From assembly GCF_007970185.1 (NCBI RefSeq), contig NZ_CP042431.1, forward strand, positions 1,488,001-1,552,000: DNA of 64,000 nt. Direction: 5' to 3'. Origin of the DNA: Pseudobacter ginsenosidimutans (lineage in GTDB: Bacteria; Bacteroidota; Bacteroidia; Chitinophagales; Chitinophagaceae). Below, one piece after another: positions 37,856-45,915 of this stretch. The translations under genes were made by a program, and so were the position numbers. The notes under the pieces are model-generated. The model worked only from the letters and a program-made list of their open reading frames with translations. It did no database searches and was not told the DNA's origin. Each line of letters starts with the position of its first letter. Positions within the stretch are counted from its first letter, which is position 1.

Positions 37856-38689
37856 ATGATCAAATTTGCATTTCCTGCCATTGCCCTGCTGGCCATCTTG
37901 CTGAACAATGGCGCAGTGGCCCAGAACAATAAACCGCTGAAGCAGGGGCGGGTGGTATACGAACAATTGATCAAAGGAGGCGAATCAAGTGTTACCATCA
38001 ATGGCAATTCGCAGACTTTCACCAGGCCAGACCGCACCCTGAAATGGGAACTGTTATTCACTGCCGATCAATCACTGCGAAGATCAATCGAAGCTGATGA
38101 ACGGCCGGAAGCAGATATAGCAGTTCCGGGGATGGGCGCTGGTATGACCGGCAGCGTGCGCATGGTATCTGCCTTCATGCCCGAATCTACCATCTGGCAC
38201 AATTTCCCTGCCGGCAGAAGAGTTGATCAGCGGGAAACTGTTGGAAAAAAATTCCTGGTAGAAGACAGCATTACCAAACATACCTGGAAACTGACAGGAG
38301 AATCCAAATCCATTCTCGGTTATACCTGCCAGAAAGCCATCACACAAACGCCGGTGAAATCATTCAATATGCAGATGCAGGACGGAGAATTCAAACGCAC
38401 TGAAAAATGGGACACCATCAATGTTACTGTCTGGTTTGCTCCTGCCATCCCCGTTCCTGGCGGACCGGATTTCCAGGGTGAGCTCCCGGGCCTGATCCTT
38501 GAATATGATTCCCGCAACGGCGCCAGTATTACCAGGGCCGTGGAAATCTCAGAAACAGTAAAGACCGCCGATATCAAAGAACCGAAAACCGGTAAGAGAG
38601 TATCAAAAGCGGAATACGATAAAGAAGTAGACAATCAACAGAAAGAAATGATGGATCGAATGAAATCGTCGCGCAGGGCAAATTTCTGA
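37856..38689 (+). CDS. GLPGLI family secreted protein
   Basis: The 277-residue protein has a signal peptide (MIKFAFPAIALLAILLNNGAVAQ) and the family signature GELPGLILEY near residue 207. GLPGLI proteins are Bacteroidota-specific periplasmic or surface proteins of unknown function. Residues 85-105 are rich in Gly and Met, and the C-terminal 40 residues are charged (KAEYDKEVDNQQKEMMDRM). It lies divergent to a two-component system and upstream of a DUF3108-like gene. Confidence 0.87.
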   Translation: MIKFAFPAIALLAILLNNGAVAQNNKPLKQGRVVYEQLIKGGESSVTINGNSQTFTRPDRTLKWELLFTADQSLRRSIEADERPEADIAVPGMGAGMTGSVRMVSAFMPESTIWHNFPAGRRVDQRETVGKKFLVEDSITKHTWKLTGESKSILGYTCQKAITQTPVKSFNMQMQDGEFKRTEKWDTINVTVWFAPAIPVPGGPDFQGELPGLILEYDSRNGASITRAVEISETVKTADIKEPKTGKRVSKAEYDKEVDNQQKEMMDRMKSSRRANF

Positions 38690-38714
38690 TGATCATTTTT
38701 CTTCCATTCACAAA

Positions 38715-38776
38715 AATTCTCATGAAGGAGTTGAAGGCGAACTTTAATTTAGCATAAAACTACCTTCATGAGAATT
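38715..38776 (+). promoter_or_regulatory. 14-bp inverted repeat covering a start codon
   Basis: AATTCTCATGAAGG (38715-38728) and CCTTCATGAGAATT (38763-38776) pair perfectly over 14 bp around a 34-base loop. The right arm contains the ATG (38768-38770) of the next gene, so a transcript from upstream would bury this start in a stable stem. The left arm starts an 11-codon frame (ATG 38722 to TAA 38757, product MKELKANFNLA) ending in the loop, which resembles a leader-peptide layout. Confidence 0.5.
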
Positions 38777-39514
38777 CTTTTATCCCTGGTCCTCCTGGCT
38801 GCCGGTTTCTATGCCCAGGCGCAGATCGATACCATCAACGCCAGCAACCATCGCCTGCAAACCGAACGTTTGACAGAAGGCACAGCCCGCTATCTGGTTT
38901 ACAATGTAGACAGTATCACCGGCATCACCGGCACCGCCGATGTTTGGGAAAGATCCGTTTCCTTTGGCGTTCTGCCAGGCAATCCGCAACCGGTGGTGAT
39001 GTTCGAATGGAAATGGTTCCACAATGAATCCTTCTTCCGGCACGTAAAAGCAGTGGCCGACCGCAAAACGCTGGCGCCTGTTTCTGAAATCGTGCTCTTC
39101 AAAGGCTATGCATTTGCAGGATATAAATTCACCAATGGCTTCCTCATTCCAGATAGTACTGTAGCCCACAACAGAGTGAACAAGGCAATGAAAGTGCCCC
39201 TCAACCCGCCAGTGCTCAACTGGGAATGGGATATGGAAACATTCTCCACACTTCCCATCAATCGCGTTGGTCAAAAATTTGCAATTGCTTTCATGGACCC
39301 CAACAGTCCGCAACCGGCTTATTATTTATATGAGATCTCCGGAGAGGACAATCTGCCGCTGAACAAGGAAGTCAGTATCAAATGCTGGAAACTCCATATC
39401 AATTATGGCAATGGTGCTTACGCCACTTTCTGGATCAGTCAGCAAAGCAGGGAAGTTCTTAAAATGAAAGAATATTTCAACGGATCTTACAGATATAAGG
39501 TTAAATTGTACTGA
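38768..39514 (+). CDS. Secreted DUF3108-like protein
   Basis: The 248-residue protein has a signal peptide (MRILLSLVLLAAGFYAQAQ) and a beta-rich body with WERSVSFGVLPGNPQP and a C-terminal TFWISQQSREVLKMKEYF, which resembles the DUF3108 family. Function unknown. The start codon lies inside the inverted repeat described at 38715-38776. Distance to the GLPGLI gene is 78 bases. Confidence 0.75.
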   Translation: MRILLSLVLLAAGFYAQAQIDTINASNHRLQTERLTEGTARYLVYNVDSITGITGTADVWERSVSFGVLPGNPQPVVMFEWKWFHNESFFRHVKAVADRKTLAPVSEIVLFKGYAFAGYKFTNGFLIPDSTVAHNRVNKAMKVPLNPPVLNWEWDMETFSTLPINRVGQKFAIAFMDPNSPQPAYYLYEISGEDNLPLNKEVSIKCWKLHINYGNGAYATFWISQQSREVLKMKEYFNGSYRYKVKLY

Positions 39515-39550
39515 TCCGGAATTCCGGGGATTGTATTAAACCTTAATTCA

Positions 39551-40075
39551 ATGCAACCTTATCCTTTGGTCATCCGCACAGCGGGAGTGGATGACATTTT
39601 ATTATTATGCTCCATTGCAAGGCAAACCTTTCTCGATGCCTTCGACAAATTGAATGATCCGGAAGACAATCATTCTTTCATCAACGAACATTTCACCACC
39701 GATAAGATCCGGGAATCTCTGCTGACACCAGGCGTGATCTACCTGCTGGCTTTTGTGAAACAGCAACCAGTGGGGTATGCCAAATTATCAAATCATGAAA
39801 TCCCTTCCGCCTTCAAAAAGGCCACTCCTATAAAAATGGAAAAACTGTATTTCCTGAAGTCCTTTACCGGCAAGGGTCTGGGAGAGAAACTTTTTCGCTA
39901 CTGCACGCAATGGGCCAGTCTACACGGATATTCGCATATCTGGTTATTCGTGTGGGACAGGAATTTGCCGGCCCTCCGGTTTTACGACAGGCTGGGCTTC
40001 ACCCCTTTCGGGCAGGATGTACAAATTGTGGGCAGTGATGTGCAGATCGCCATCATGATGCAAAAGAAAATCTGA
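39551..40075 (+). CDS. GNAT-family N-acetyltransferase
   Basis: The 174-residue protein has the GNAT fold: acetyl-CoA loop in MEKLYFLKSFTGKGLGEKLF and the C-terminal FYDRLGFTPFG motif. The acceptor is unknown; similar proteins include spermidine/amino-group acetyltransferases. A 12-bp palindrome CCGGAATTCCGG (39516-39527) lies upstream, just after the previous stop. Confidence 0.9.
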   Translation: MQPYPLVIRTAGVDDILLLCSIARQTFLDAFDKLNDPEDNHSFINEHFTTDKIRESLLTPGVIYLLAFVKQQPVGYAKLSNHEIPSAFKKATPIKMEKLYFLKSFTGKGLGEKLFRYCTQWASLHGYSHIWLFVWDRNLPALRFYDRLGFTPFGQDVQIVGSDVQIAIMMQKKI

Positions 40076-40137
40076 ACCATTTTTCTTAGCTGCTGTTATT
40101 CCTTGCCCGCGCCCTGACCAAAATCCTGAAAGCGGCA

Positions 40138-41340
40138 ATGTTTATGAGCAGTAAAAGATACCTTCTTACCATCCTGATCCTGGGAACACTAACGGCATTG
40201 GTGCCGTTCTCTATAGATATGTACCTGCCGGGCTTCAAAGCCATCGCCAGTGCGCTGCATACTTCCGTAACCGATGTAGCGCTTTCTCTGAGCAGCTTCT
40301 TCATCGGCGTATGCTTTGCACAATTGATCTATGGCCCATTGATGGACCGTTTTGGCCGAAAAAGGCCCTTATATGTGGGGCTGCTGCTGTATATCATCAG
40401 TTCTGTTGCCTGCGTAATGGCCGGCTCACTGGAGGCATTGGTTGCGCTCCGGTTTGTTCAGGCATTCGGAGCCTGCGCCGCAGCAGTGGCCGCCAATGCT
40501 ATGGTGCGCGATCTCTTTCCGGTGGAAGACAATGCAAAAGTATTTTCCGCACTCATGCTGGTGCTGAGCACTTCTCCCCTTATTGCGCCTACAGCAGGGG
40601 GTTACATGATCGCGGCATGGGGCTGGCCTTCAGTATTCATTGCACTGGCTGTAATAGCACTGCTCATCATTTTCGCTATCCGGTTCGGACTTCCTGAAAG
40701 CAGCAAACCCGATCCCAATTACTCTCTGAAACCCGCGTCAATCCTGAACAATTATTGGCAGGTGATCAGGAATCCGCAGTTCTTCACTTACGCCATCTCA
40801 GGTTCAGTGGCCTTTTCCGGTCTCTTCGCCTATATTTCCGTTTCACCATCCATCTTCATGGAGCTGTACAAGGTTTCTGAAAAAGCCTATGGGTGGATCT
40901 TTGCGCTGCTGGCTTCAGGCGTGATCGGTGGCACTCAGGCCAACCGTTTCATGTTGAAATATTTCACCAGCAAACAGATCGTGCGCACTGCCATGATCAT
41001 TCAGTCATTGGTCGGCGTTGCGATGTTCCTCTCTGCCTGGTACGGACTGATCGGTCTCACAGGCATCATTGCATTTTTGTTTCTCTTTCTAACCTGTGTA
41101 GGATTTGTATTGCCCAACACATCGGCGCTTTGTATGCAACCCTTCACCCGCAATGCGGGGAGCGCCTCTGCGCTGATGGGCGCATTGCAGATGGGCATCG
41201 GATCACTGGGCGCATTTATGGTGAGCCTCTTTGATAACTCTTCACCCATCCCGATGACAGGCATGATGGCGGCACTCGCTTTATTGGCTCTTTCTATACT
41301 CATAACAAGCAGCAGGCGTAAACAGGCTATTACTGCCTGA
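40138..41340 (+). CDS. MFS drug efflux transporter, Bcr/CflA type
   Basis: The 400-residue protein has 12 helices and the signature of the 12-helix drug:proton antiporters: VPFSIDMYLPGF in the first helix, YGPLMDRFGRKRPL between helices 2 and 3, and the motif C region SPLIAPTAGGYMI. It probably exports a toxic compound using the proton gradient. A second ATG two codons on is equally possible as the start. Confidence 0.92.
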   Translation: MFMSSKRYLLTILILGTLTALVPFSIDMYLPGFKAIASALHTSVTDVALSLSSFFIGVCFAQLIYGPLMDRFGRKRPLYVGLLLYIISSVACVMAGSLEALVALRFVQAFGACAAAVAANAMVRDLFPVEDNAKVFSALMLVLSTSPLIAPTAGGYMIAAWGWPSVFIALAVIALLIIFAIRFGLPESSKPDPNYSLKPASILNNYWQVIRNPQFFTYAISGSVAFSGLFAYISVSPSIFMELYKVSEKAYGWIFALLASGVIGGTQANRFMLKYFTSKQIVRTAMIIQSLVGVAMFLSAWYGLIGLTGIIAFLFLFLTCVGFVLPNTSALCMQPFTRNAGSASALMGALQMGIGSLGAFMVSLFDNSSPIPMTGMMAALALLALSILITSSRRKQAITA

Positions 41341-41371
41341 ACTTTCTGAGGTCCACAACTGTTATTCTTCT

Positions 41372-42409
41372 ATGCATTTGCAATTAAGTATACTGGACCA
41401 GACGCCGGTCCGAAAGGGAAGCAACCCTGTAGAAGCATTACAGGAGTCAGTGGAGTTGGCAAAACTGGCTGACAGGCTCGGATACACACGGTACTGGGTT
41501 TCTGAACATCACAATACAGGCACGCTCGCGGGCTCCGCTCCTGAAGTGCTGATCGCCAGGCTGGGCGCCGAAACCAAACAGATCCGCTTCGGATCCGGAG
41601 GTATCATGCTGCCCAATCACAGCACTCTAAAAGTTGCAGAGAACTTCAGATTGCTGGAAGCGCTCTATCCCGGCCGCATCGATCTCGGCATTGGCCGCGC
41701 ACCGGGCGGAGACAGACTTACGGCTCAACTGTTGAATCCCACCAATACATTCGATCCGCAGGAATATGTGCAGCAGATCAGTACACTGCAGGCCATGCTG
41801 GCCGATAAGCCAGCCCCCGGCAATGCAGAAGGCAAAGTGAAGGCGATGCCCTTCATCGAAACAAAACCGGAAATATGGATGCTTACCTCGAGCGGTGAAA
41901 GCGCTTACCTGGCCGCACATTTCGGCCTGGCTTTATCGTATGCACAATTCATCAATCCTATCGGCGGGCCACAGGCCATGGAAGCTTACCGCCAACGTTT
42001 TGTTCCTTCCGATGAATTGTCTGCACCACTCGGTAATGTAGGTGTGTTCGCATTTGTATCGGATGATATTGAGAAAGTGAACGAAGTAAGGGCCGTGATG
42101 GACTACCGGTTACTGAGCTTCGAAAAAGGAAGATTCGATGAGCAACCTACATTCGAAGTAGCTAAAGCCTACCAATATACGATGGCCGAATGGCAGCGCG
42201 TTCTGTTCAACAGGCAACGCACAATTGTTGGAACACCCGATGTTGTGAAAGACAAATTCGAAGAACTGGCCGCCAGCTTTGGTGTAAATGAAATTGTGGT
42301 TTCCACTTTTACAGAACATGCAGAAGACCGAACCAGGAGTTATGAACTGCTGGCAGATATGTTCAAGTTGAAGGAGAATCGGCTTTCGGAAGCAAAGGTT
42401 GATCAATAA
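41372..42409 (+). CDS. LLM-class flavin-dependent monooxygenase
   Basis: The 345-residue luciferase-like protein has the family pattern LGYTRYWVSEHHNTG, RFGSGGIMLPNHSTLKVAENF and GRIDLGIGRAPGGD near the flavin site. It uses FMNH2 and oxygen; the substrate is not evident. The MFS gene is 31 bases upstream, so they may be co-expressed. Confidence 0.9.
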   Translation: MHLQLSILDQTPVRKGSNPVEALQESVELAKLADRLGYTRYWVSEHHNTGTLAGSAPEVLIARLGAETKQIRFGSGGIMLPNHSTLKVAENFRLLEALYPGRIDLGIGRAPGGDRLTAQLLNPTNTFDPQEYVQQISTLQAMLADKPAPGNAEGKVKAMPFIETKPEIWMLTSSGESAYLAAHFGLALSYAQFINPIGGPQAMEAYRQRFVPSDELSAPLGNVGVFAFVSDDIEKVNEVRAVMDYRLLSFEKGRFDEQPTFEVAKAYQYTMAEWQRVLFNRQRTIVGTPDVVKDKFEELAASFGVNEIVVSTFTEHAEDRTRSYELLADMFKLKENRLSEAKVDQ

Positions 42410-42462
42410 CGGTGCTATTTATGCGAGGAGATATCCTACGAAACATAATAATTCGGGATTAG

Positions 42463-42492
42463 AATCCAACAATATCATAATTATATTGGATT
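42463..42492. terminator. Weak bidirectional hairpin between convergent genes
   Basis: AATCCAA (42463-42469) pairs with TTGGATT (42486-42492) around an AT-rich loop, between the convergent LLM and CsbD-like genes. Confidence 0.3.
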
Positions 42493-42509
42493 TGCCGCTT
42501 TACGTCGCA

Positions 42510-42725
42510 TCACGAGGCCGCATCCTTATTATGTGAAACACTTTCAATATACACCCTCACCTGTTCAGGCGTCCTGTCCATTTTTTCTGCTAATCTTTTC
42601 AATAAAATATCTTCTTTTCCGGGTTCGAGGAACAGGTCTTCATCGGTGAGATAAATATTTCGCTCCTTGATCCTTTCTTTTACTTCATCCCAGTTTGTAC
42701 CGGGTTTGAGATTAAAGCTTGCCAT
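42510..42725 (-). CDS. CsbD-like small stress protein
   Basis: Start at 42725 (MASFNLKPGTNWDEVKERI) gives 71 residues; an open extension of 10 codons upstream looks non-coding. The pattern W-x2-VKERI ... LTDEDLFLEPGKEDILLKRL resembles the CsbD general stress family, whose function is unknown. The match is remote. Confidence 0.6.
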   Translation of the reverse strand: MASFNLKPGTNWDEVKERIKERNIYLTDEDLFLEPGKEDILLKRLAEKMDRTPEQVRVYIESVSHNKDAAS

Positions 42726-42780
42726 AAAAAAGAGTTTATACAGCAAACGGTACAAACAGCGTGCCCGCGCGGATACATGC

Positions 42781-43614
42781 TTAAAGCCTTACCACAGAAA
42801 GGATTGGAAAGTGATCGGAAGGGAATTTACCATAATAGGTATCCGTGAGTACGCCCCAGCTCAATGCTTTGAAAGAAGCCATAATGAAAATATGATCGAT
42901 GATCTTATCATTCATTTTTCCTTTTCCAAAATTGTTGAAGGAGCCATTGGGGGCATAAGGATGATCCACAAGGCTGTAGCTGTCTTTCAGCCAACCCGAA
43001 CCAGCGATGGTTTGATACCATTCGCTCTGGTGGTCGCCATTGAAATCGCCGGTGAGCATTGCAGGAGTTTTGCCGGCAATGGCTTTGATCTTCTCCAGTA
43101 TCAGCAGGCTGCTGTTCACGCGGGCCTTTACACCCTGATGATCGTAATGCGCATTGAAAACGAAGAATGTCTTTTTTGATTTCTTATGCCTCAGCTTTAC
43201 CCAGGAGCAGATCCTGTTCAGGCGGGCATCCCAGCCGGGGCCTGGCTTATCGGGCGTTTCAGATAACCAGAAATCACCTTTATCTAGCAGATCGAATATT
43301 GAAGTTTTGAAGAAGATAGCGGAGTGTTCACCTTTCGCATCGCCATCGTCCCTTCCTTTTCCGTACCATGCAAAGTCAGGAAGACTGGCAGACAGGGAAT
43401 CCAGTTGATGGCGCAATCCTTCCTGTGTGCCGAAGACTTCGAACTGGTGGAACTGAATGAGCCGGCTGATGATTGGCAGACGGTCTTCCCAGAGATTACC
43501 ACTGTCGGACTTGTTGGCGTAGCGCAGGTTATATGAAGCGATTCGTATATCCTGCGCTGTTAGACGAAGAGTTGCCAACAAGATGAATGCTACTGACCAG
43601 AAATACTTTTTCAT
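42781..43614 (-). CDS. Secreted endonuclease/exonuclease/phosphatase-family protein
   Basis: The 277-residue protein has a signal peptide (MKKYFWSVAFILLATLRLTAQ) and the DNase I-like fold: SYNLRY, FGTQEGL (metal Glu), NAHYDHQG, LTGDFNGDHQ and the C-terminal SDHFPILSVV catalytic Asp-His. Bacteroidota members include secreted nucleases and phosphodiesterases; the substrate is not clear. Confidence 0.92.
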   Translation of the reverse strand: MKKYFWSVAFILLATLRLTAQDIRIASYNLRYANKSDSGNLWEDRLPIISRLIQFHQFEVFGTQEGLRHQLDSLSASLPDFAWYGKGRDDGDAKGEHSAIFFKTSIFDLLDKGDFWLSETPDKPGPGWDARLNRICSWVKLRHKKSKKTFFVFNAHYDHQGVKARVNSSLLILEKIKAIAGKTPAMLTGDFNGDHQSEWYQTIAGSGWLKDSYSLVDHPYAPNGSFNNFGKGKMNDKIIDHIFIMASFKALSWGVLTDTYYGKFPSDHFPILSVVRL

Positions 43615-43649
43615 TTTTGCAGTGAATTACCTGTCAGAAAGATACGGTA

Positions 43650-44249
43650 TTACTGCAATTGCGCAAACGTAAATGTGCGCTGGTAAACCTGCATTGGAGA
43701 AAGCAGCTCCAGTATGGTTTCCGGCAGGCGTTCCGCGTACAGGCTCTGCATCACCATTTCAGTGATCAGCCTTGAGTTGGCGGGACGCAGGTTTTCCACT
43801 TCCATCTTGCAGGCCGGCAGCATGTATACCAGGGGAATGAAGAGACATTGCCGGCTGCGTTCGGCATAAGGTTTCTTCATCAGCGGGCATCCATCTTTAT
43901 GCGAGCAAATGGAACAATAGTTTTGCTTTTTAGGGAGGGCGGCAGAAGTCTGCACGCTGCCGCCCTTTGACAGCCGGTTCATAAATAATTCATGGTCCAG
44001 GTTTACAAGGTCTTCCACGGAATGCAGACTATACACCACCTGGTTGATCTCGAGATAGTAATGGTCCTTCTTTTTGCCATTCTGGCCCGAATACATCCCG
44101 TAATACCGGCTGGTGACATGGTCGTCCCATTCATGCCTGTGCCATAGTACAGATTGGGGCAATATCTTTTTGATGAACCTGTAATAATTGATCAGCCTGA
44201 ATTTGATTCTCATCTGAACAGGGTGTTGAAACGCTTCAAAATCGGCCAC
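43650..44249 (-). CDS. Unknown protein with Cys cluster
   Basis: The 199-residue product has no signal peptide or membrane segment. Residues about 110-135 contain CSICSHKDGC followed 13 residues later by another Cys (C-x2-C-x5-C-x13-C), which could hold zinc or an iron-sulfur cluster. The N-terminal half is basic and aromatic (KFRLINYYRFIKK, WHRHEWDDH). An ATG at codon 13 is an alternative start. I do not recognise the family. It lies 22 bases after the GIN-domain gene on the same strand. Confidence 0.65.
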   Translation of the reverse strand: MADFEAFQHPVQMRIKFRLINYYRFIKKILPQSVLWHRHEWDDHVTSRYYGMYSGQNGKKKDHYYLEINQVVYSLHSVEDLVNLDHELFMNRLSKGGSVQTSAALPKKQNYCSICSHKDGCPLMKKPYAERSRQCLFIPLVYMLPACKMEVENLRPANSRLITEMVMQSLYAERLPETILELLSPMQVYQRTFTFAQLQ

Positions 44250-44271
44250 CCGTGCGGCTTACAGGCGGCTG

Positions 44272-44997
44272 TTACTGGGCTCTGCTCACATTTCCCGAGC
44301 CTGAGATCTTTGTGGTCACCTGTGGATTGCCACTGTAGACCACATTACCGCTCCCCGAGATTCTCACGTTCAGCAGCTCCGTGGCAGTTGTTCTCACATT
44401 GCCTGACCCACTGATATCTGCATCCACTTTCTTTGTTGTAACAGGCAGCATATCTATACCACCGCTGCCGCTGATGGCATATTTCGCATACCCGGATGAA
44501 CCTCCCAAAGCAAACATGTTCCCGGAACCGCTGATACTGGCATGGAGATCGTTCGCTACCTGGATATTCTTCGCTTTCAGTTCTCCTGATCCGCTTACGC
44601 GCAGGCTCAGACTGCTGGTGCTGATATCGTTCGTTACCAGCAGGTCGCCTGATCCTTCAAGGCCCAGTTCATCGATAACGGGAGCGCTTACGCGAACTAC
44701 TATCGGATCATGCCTTCCTATTCTCTTTCCTCTTTTGAAACGGATGATGAGCTTTCCCGCAATCACCGGCGTTTCTATCACATCCAGGATATTCTGCTGG
44801 GCTTCGATGGTAAGCCTGTGGCCGGTTTCCTGCGTTACATATGCCGTACCATCAACGGCCGTTTCAATGCGGGTGTAACCATCCACGGTGCGTTCCTGTT
44901 TTACAACAGGACCGTCTCCTTTCAGTTTTTGACAACTCACCATCACCATGCTGCAGACTGCCAGCAGCATTCCGGTCAACAATTGTTTGCTTTTCAT
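44272..44997 (-). CDS. Head-GIN-domain lipoprotein (DUF2807)
   Basis: The 241-residue protein has a lipobox (VSC near residue 21) and a beta-helix-like body with seven copies of an S-G-S-G motif (LEGSGDLLV, VSGSGELKA, ISGSGNMFA, ISGSGGIDM, three ISGSGNV). This is the DUF2807 auto-transporter-adhesin/GIN head domain of Bacteroidota. It is probably a surface or periplasmic lipoprotein. It is third in line after the TonB receptor and DUF4249 genes. Confidence 0.9.
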   Translation of the reverse strand: MKSKQLLTGMLLAVCSMVMVSCQKLKGDGPVVKQERTVDGYTRIETAVDGTAYVTQETGHRLTIEAQQNILDVIETPVIAGKLIIRFKRGKRIGRHDPIVVRVSAPVIDELGLEGSGDLLVTNDISTSSLSLRVSGSGELKAKNIQVANDLHASISGSGNMFALGGSSGYAKYAISGSGGIDMLPVTTKKVDADISGSGNVRTTATELLNVRISGSGNVVYSGNPQVTTKISGSGNVSRAQ

Positions 44998-45036
44998 AAC
45001 TTGACTAAGGTTTAACAGTAGTGTTTGAAAAATGAA

Positions 45037-45903
45037 CTATTCTATTTTTTTAGACATTTCCGTTTCTGATATGGTGCCGAACCAGCCCACTATCTTTTCG
45101 GAATCTGTCTTTTGTTTTGCCACATTGGTGGGCACATTGGCCAATACTTTTGCAAATAAACCACCATTGGCCAGTTGATCAGTTAGCATTCGGATGAAGC
45201 CGTAAGCATCCTTGCTGATGCCCCTTAAAACCACCTTGACCTCATCGTTCTTCTCGTAAGGCTTCTCACCGGAAGTGATGCCTTCACGGATGGGAATAAT
45301 GAAATTGAAGCCGTCGGAATTTGCATCTTCATAATATGCGCCGTCAACACTCCACATCTCATTCACGTTCTGGTTCAGCACGCCATTACGATAGGTGCGG
45401 ATCCAGTAGTAGTCCATTGCTCCTTTCAGGTCCACTGCATAGAATTTGGCATAATACCCCTCTTTCTCTCCGCCTTTCTCTTCTTTGAATTCAACAGTGA
45501 TACTGTCGATGGGAGGTACACGGTTCAGCTTGTCTTTCGCTTCATAGGTTTCACCTTTCCAGTTGATGGTGAGTTTGTATTCGTGTCCGATCACACCGAT
45601 GCTGTTGCCTGCGCCGGGATCGTGCGTATAGGCGCCATTGTTATACGTGAAATCGTAGGTCTGGTTGAGCGTGAGGTCGGTTACACTGATCTGTGCATCG
45701 GAGATCACAGGGGGAGTTGAATTATCGAGATAACCGACAGCGCGCTGGAATTTGATTTGCTGTACACCAGGCTTATCGGTGATCCAGGCATCGATATAGG
45801 GAATCTGATCGCCGGCTGGCACATCCAGGTCGATCACTTTTTCACAACTGGTGAAAGCGCTTGCCGACAGAATAAATACGATATATAAAATGAATTGCTT
45901 CAT
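45037..45903 (-). CDS. DUF4249 lipoprotein, TonB receptor partner
   Basis: The 288-residue protein has a lipoprotein signal (lipobox TSC, Cys at 20) and the DUF4249 pattern EKVIDLDVPAGDQIPYIDAWITDKPG. These proteins occur next to TonB receptors lacking a SusD partner. It begins 12 bases after the receptor gene, so it is co-transcribed and probably sits at the outer membrane. Whether it binds substrate for the receptor is inference. Confidence 0.88.
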   Translation of the reverse strand: MKQFILYIVFILSASAFTSCEKVIDLDVPAGDQIPYIDAWITDKPGVQQIKFQRAVGYLDNSTPPVISDAQISVTDLTLNQTYDFTYNNGAYTHDPGAGNSIGVIGHEYKLTINWKGETYEAKDKLNRVPPIDSITVEFKEEKGGEKEGYYAKFYAVDLKGAMDYYWIRTYRNGVLNQNVNEMWSVDGAYYEDANSDGFNFIIPIREGITSGEKPYEKNDEVKVVLRGISKDAYGFIRMLTDQLANGGLFAKVLANVPTNVAKQKTDSEKIVGWFGTISETEMSKKIE

Positions 45904-45915
45904 GATAATGATTTT

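Noticed and set aside
39516-39527. CCGGAATTCCGG palindrome as terminator
   Set aside because: The stem has no loop and no U tract, and the next gene starts 24 bases on; it is left as a note in the GNAT entry.
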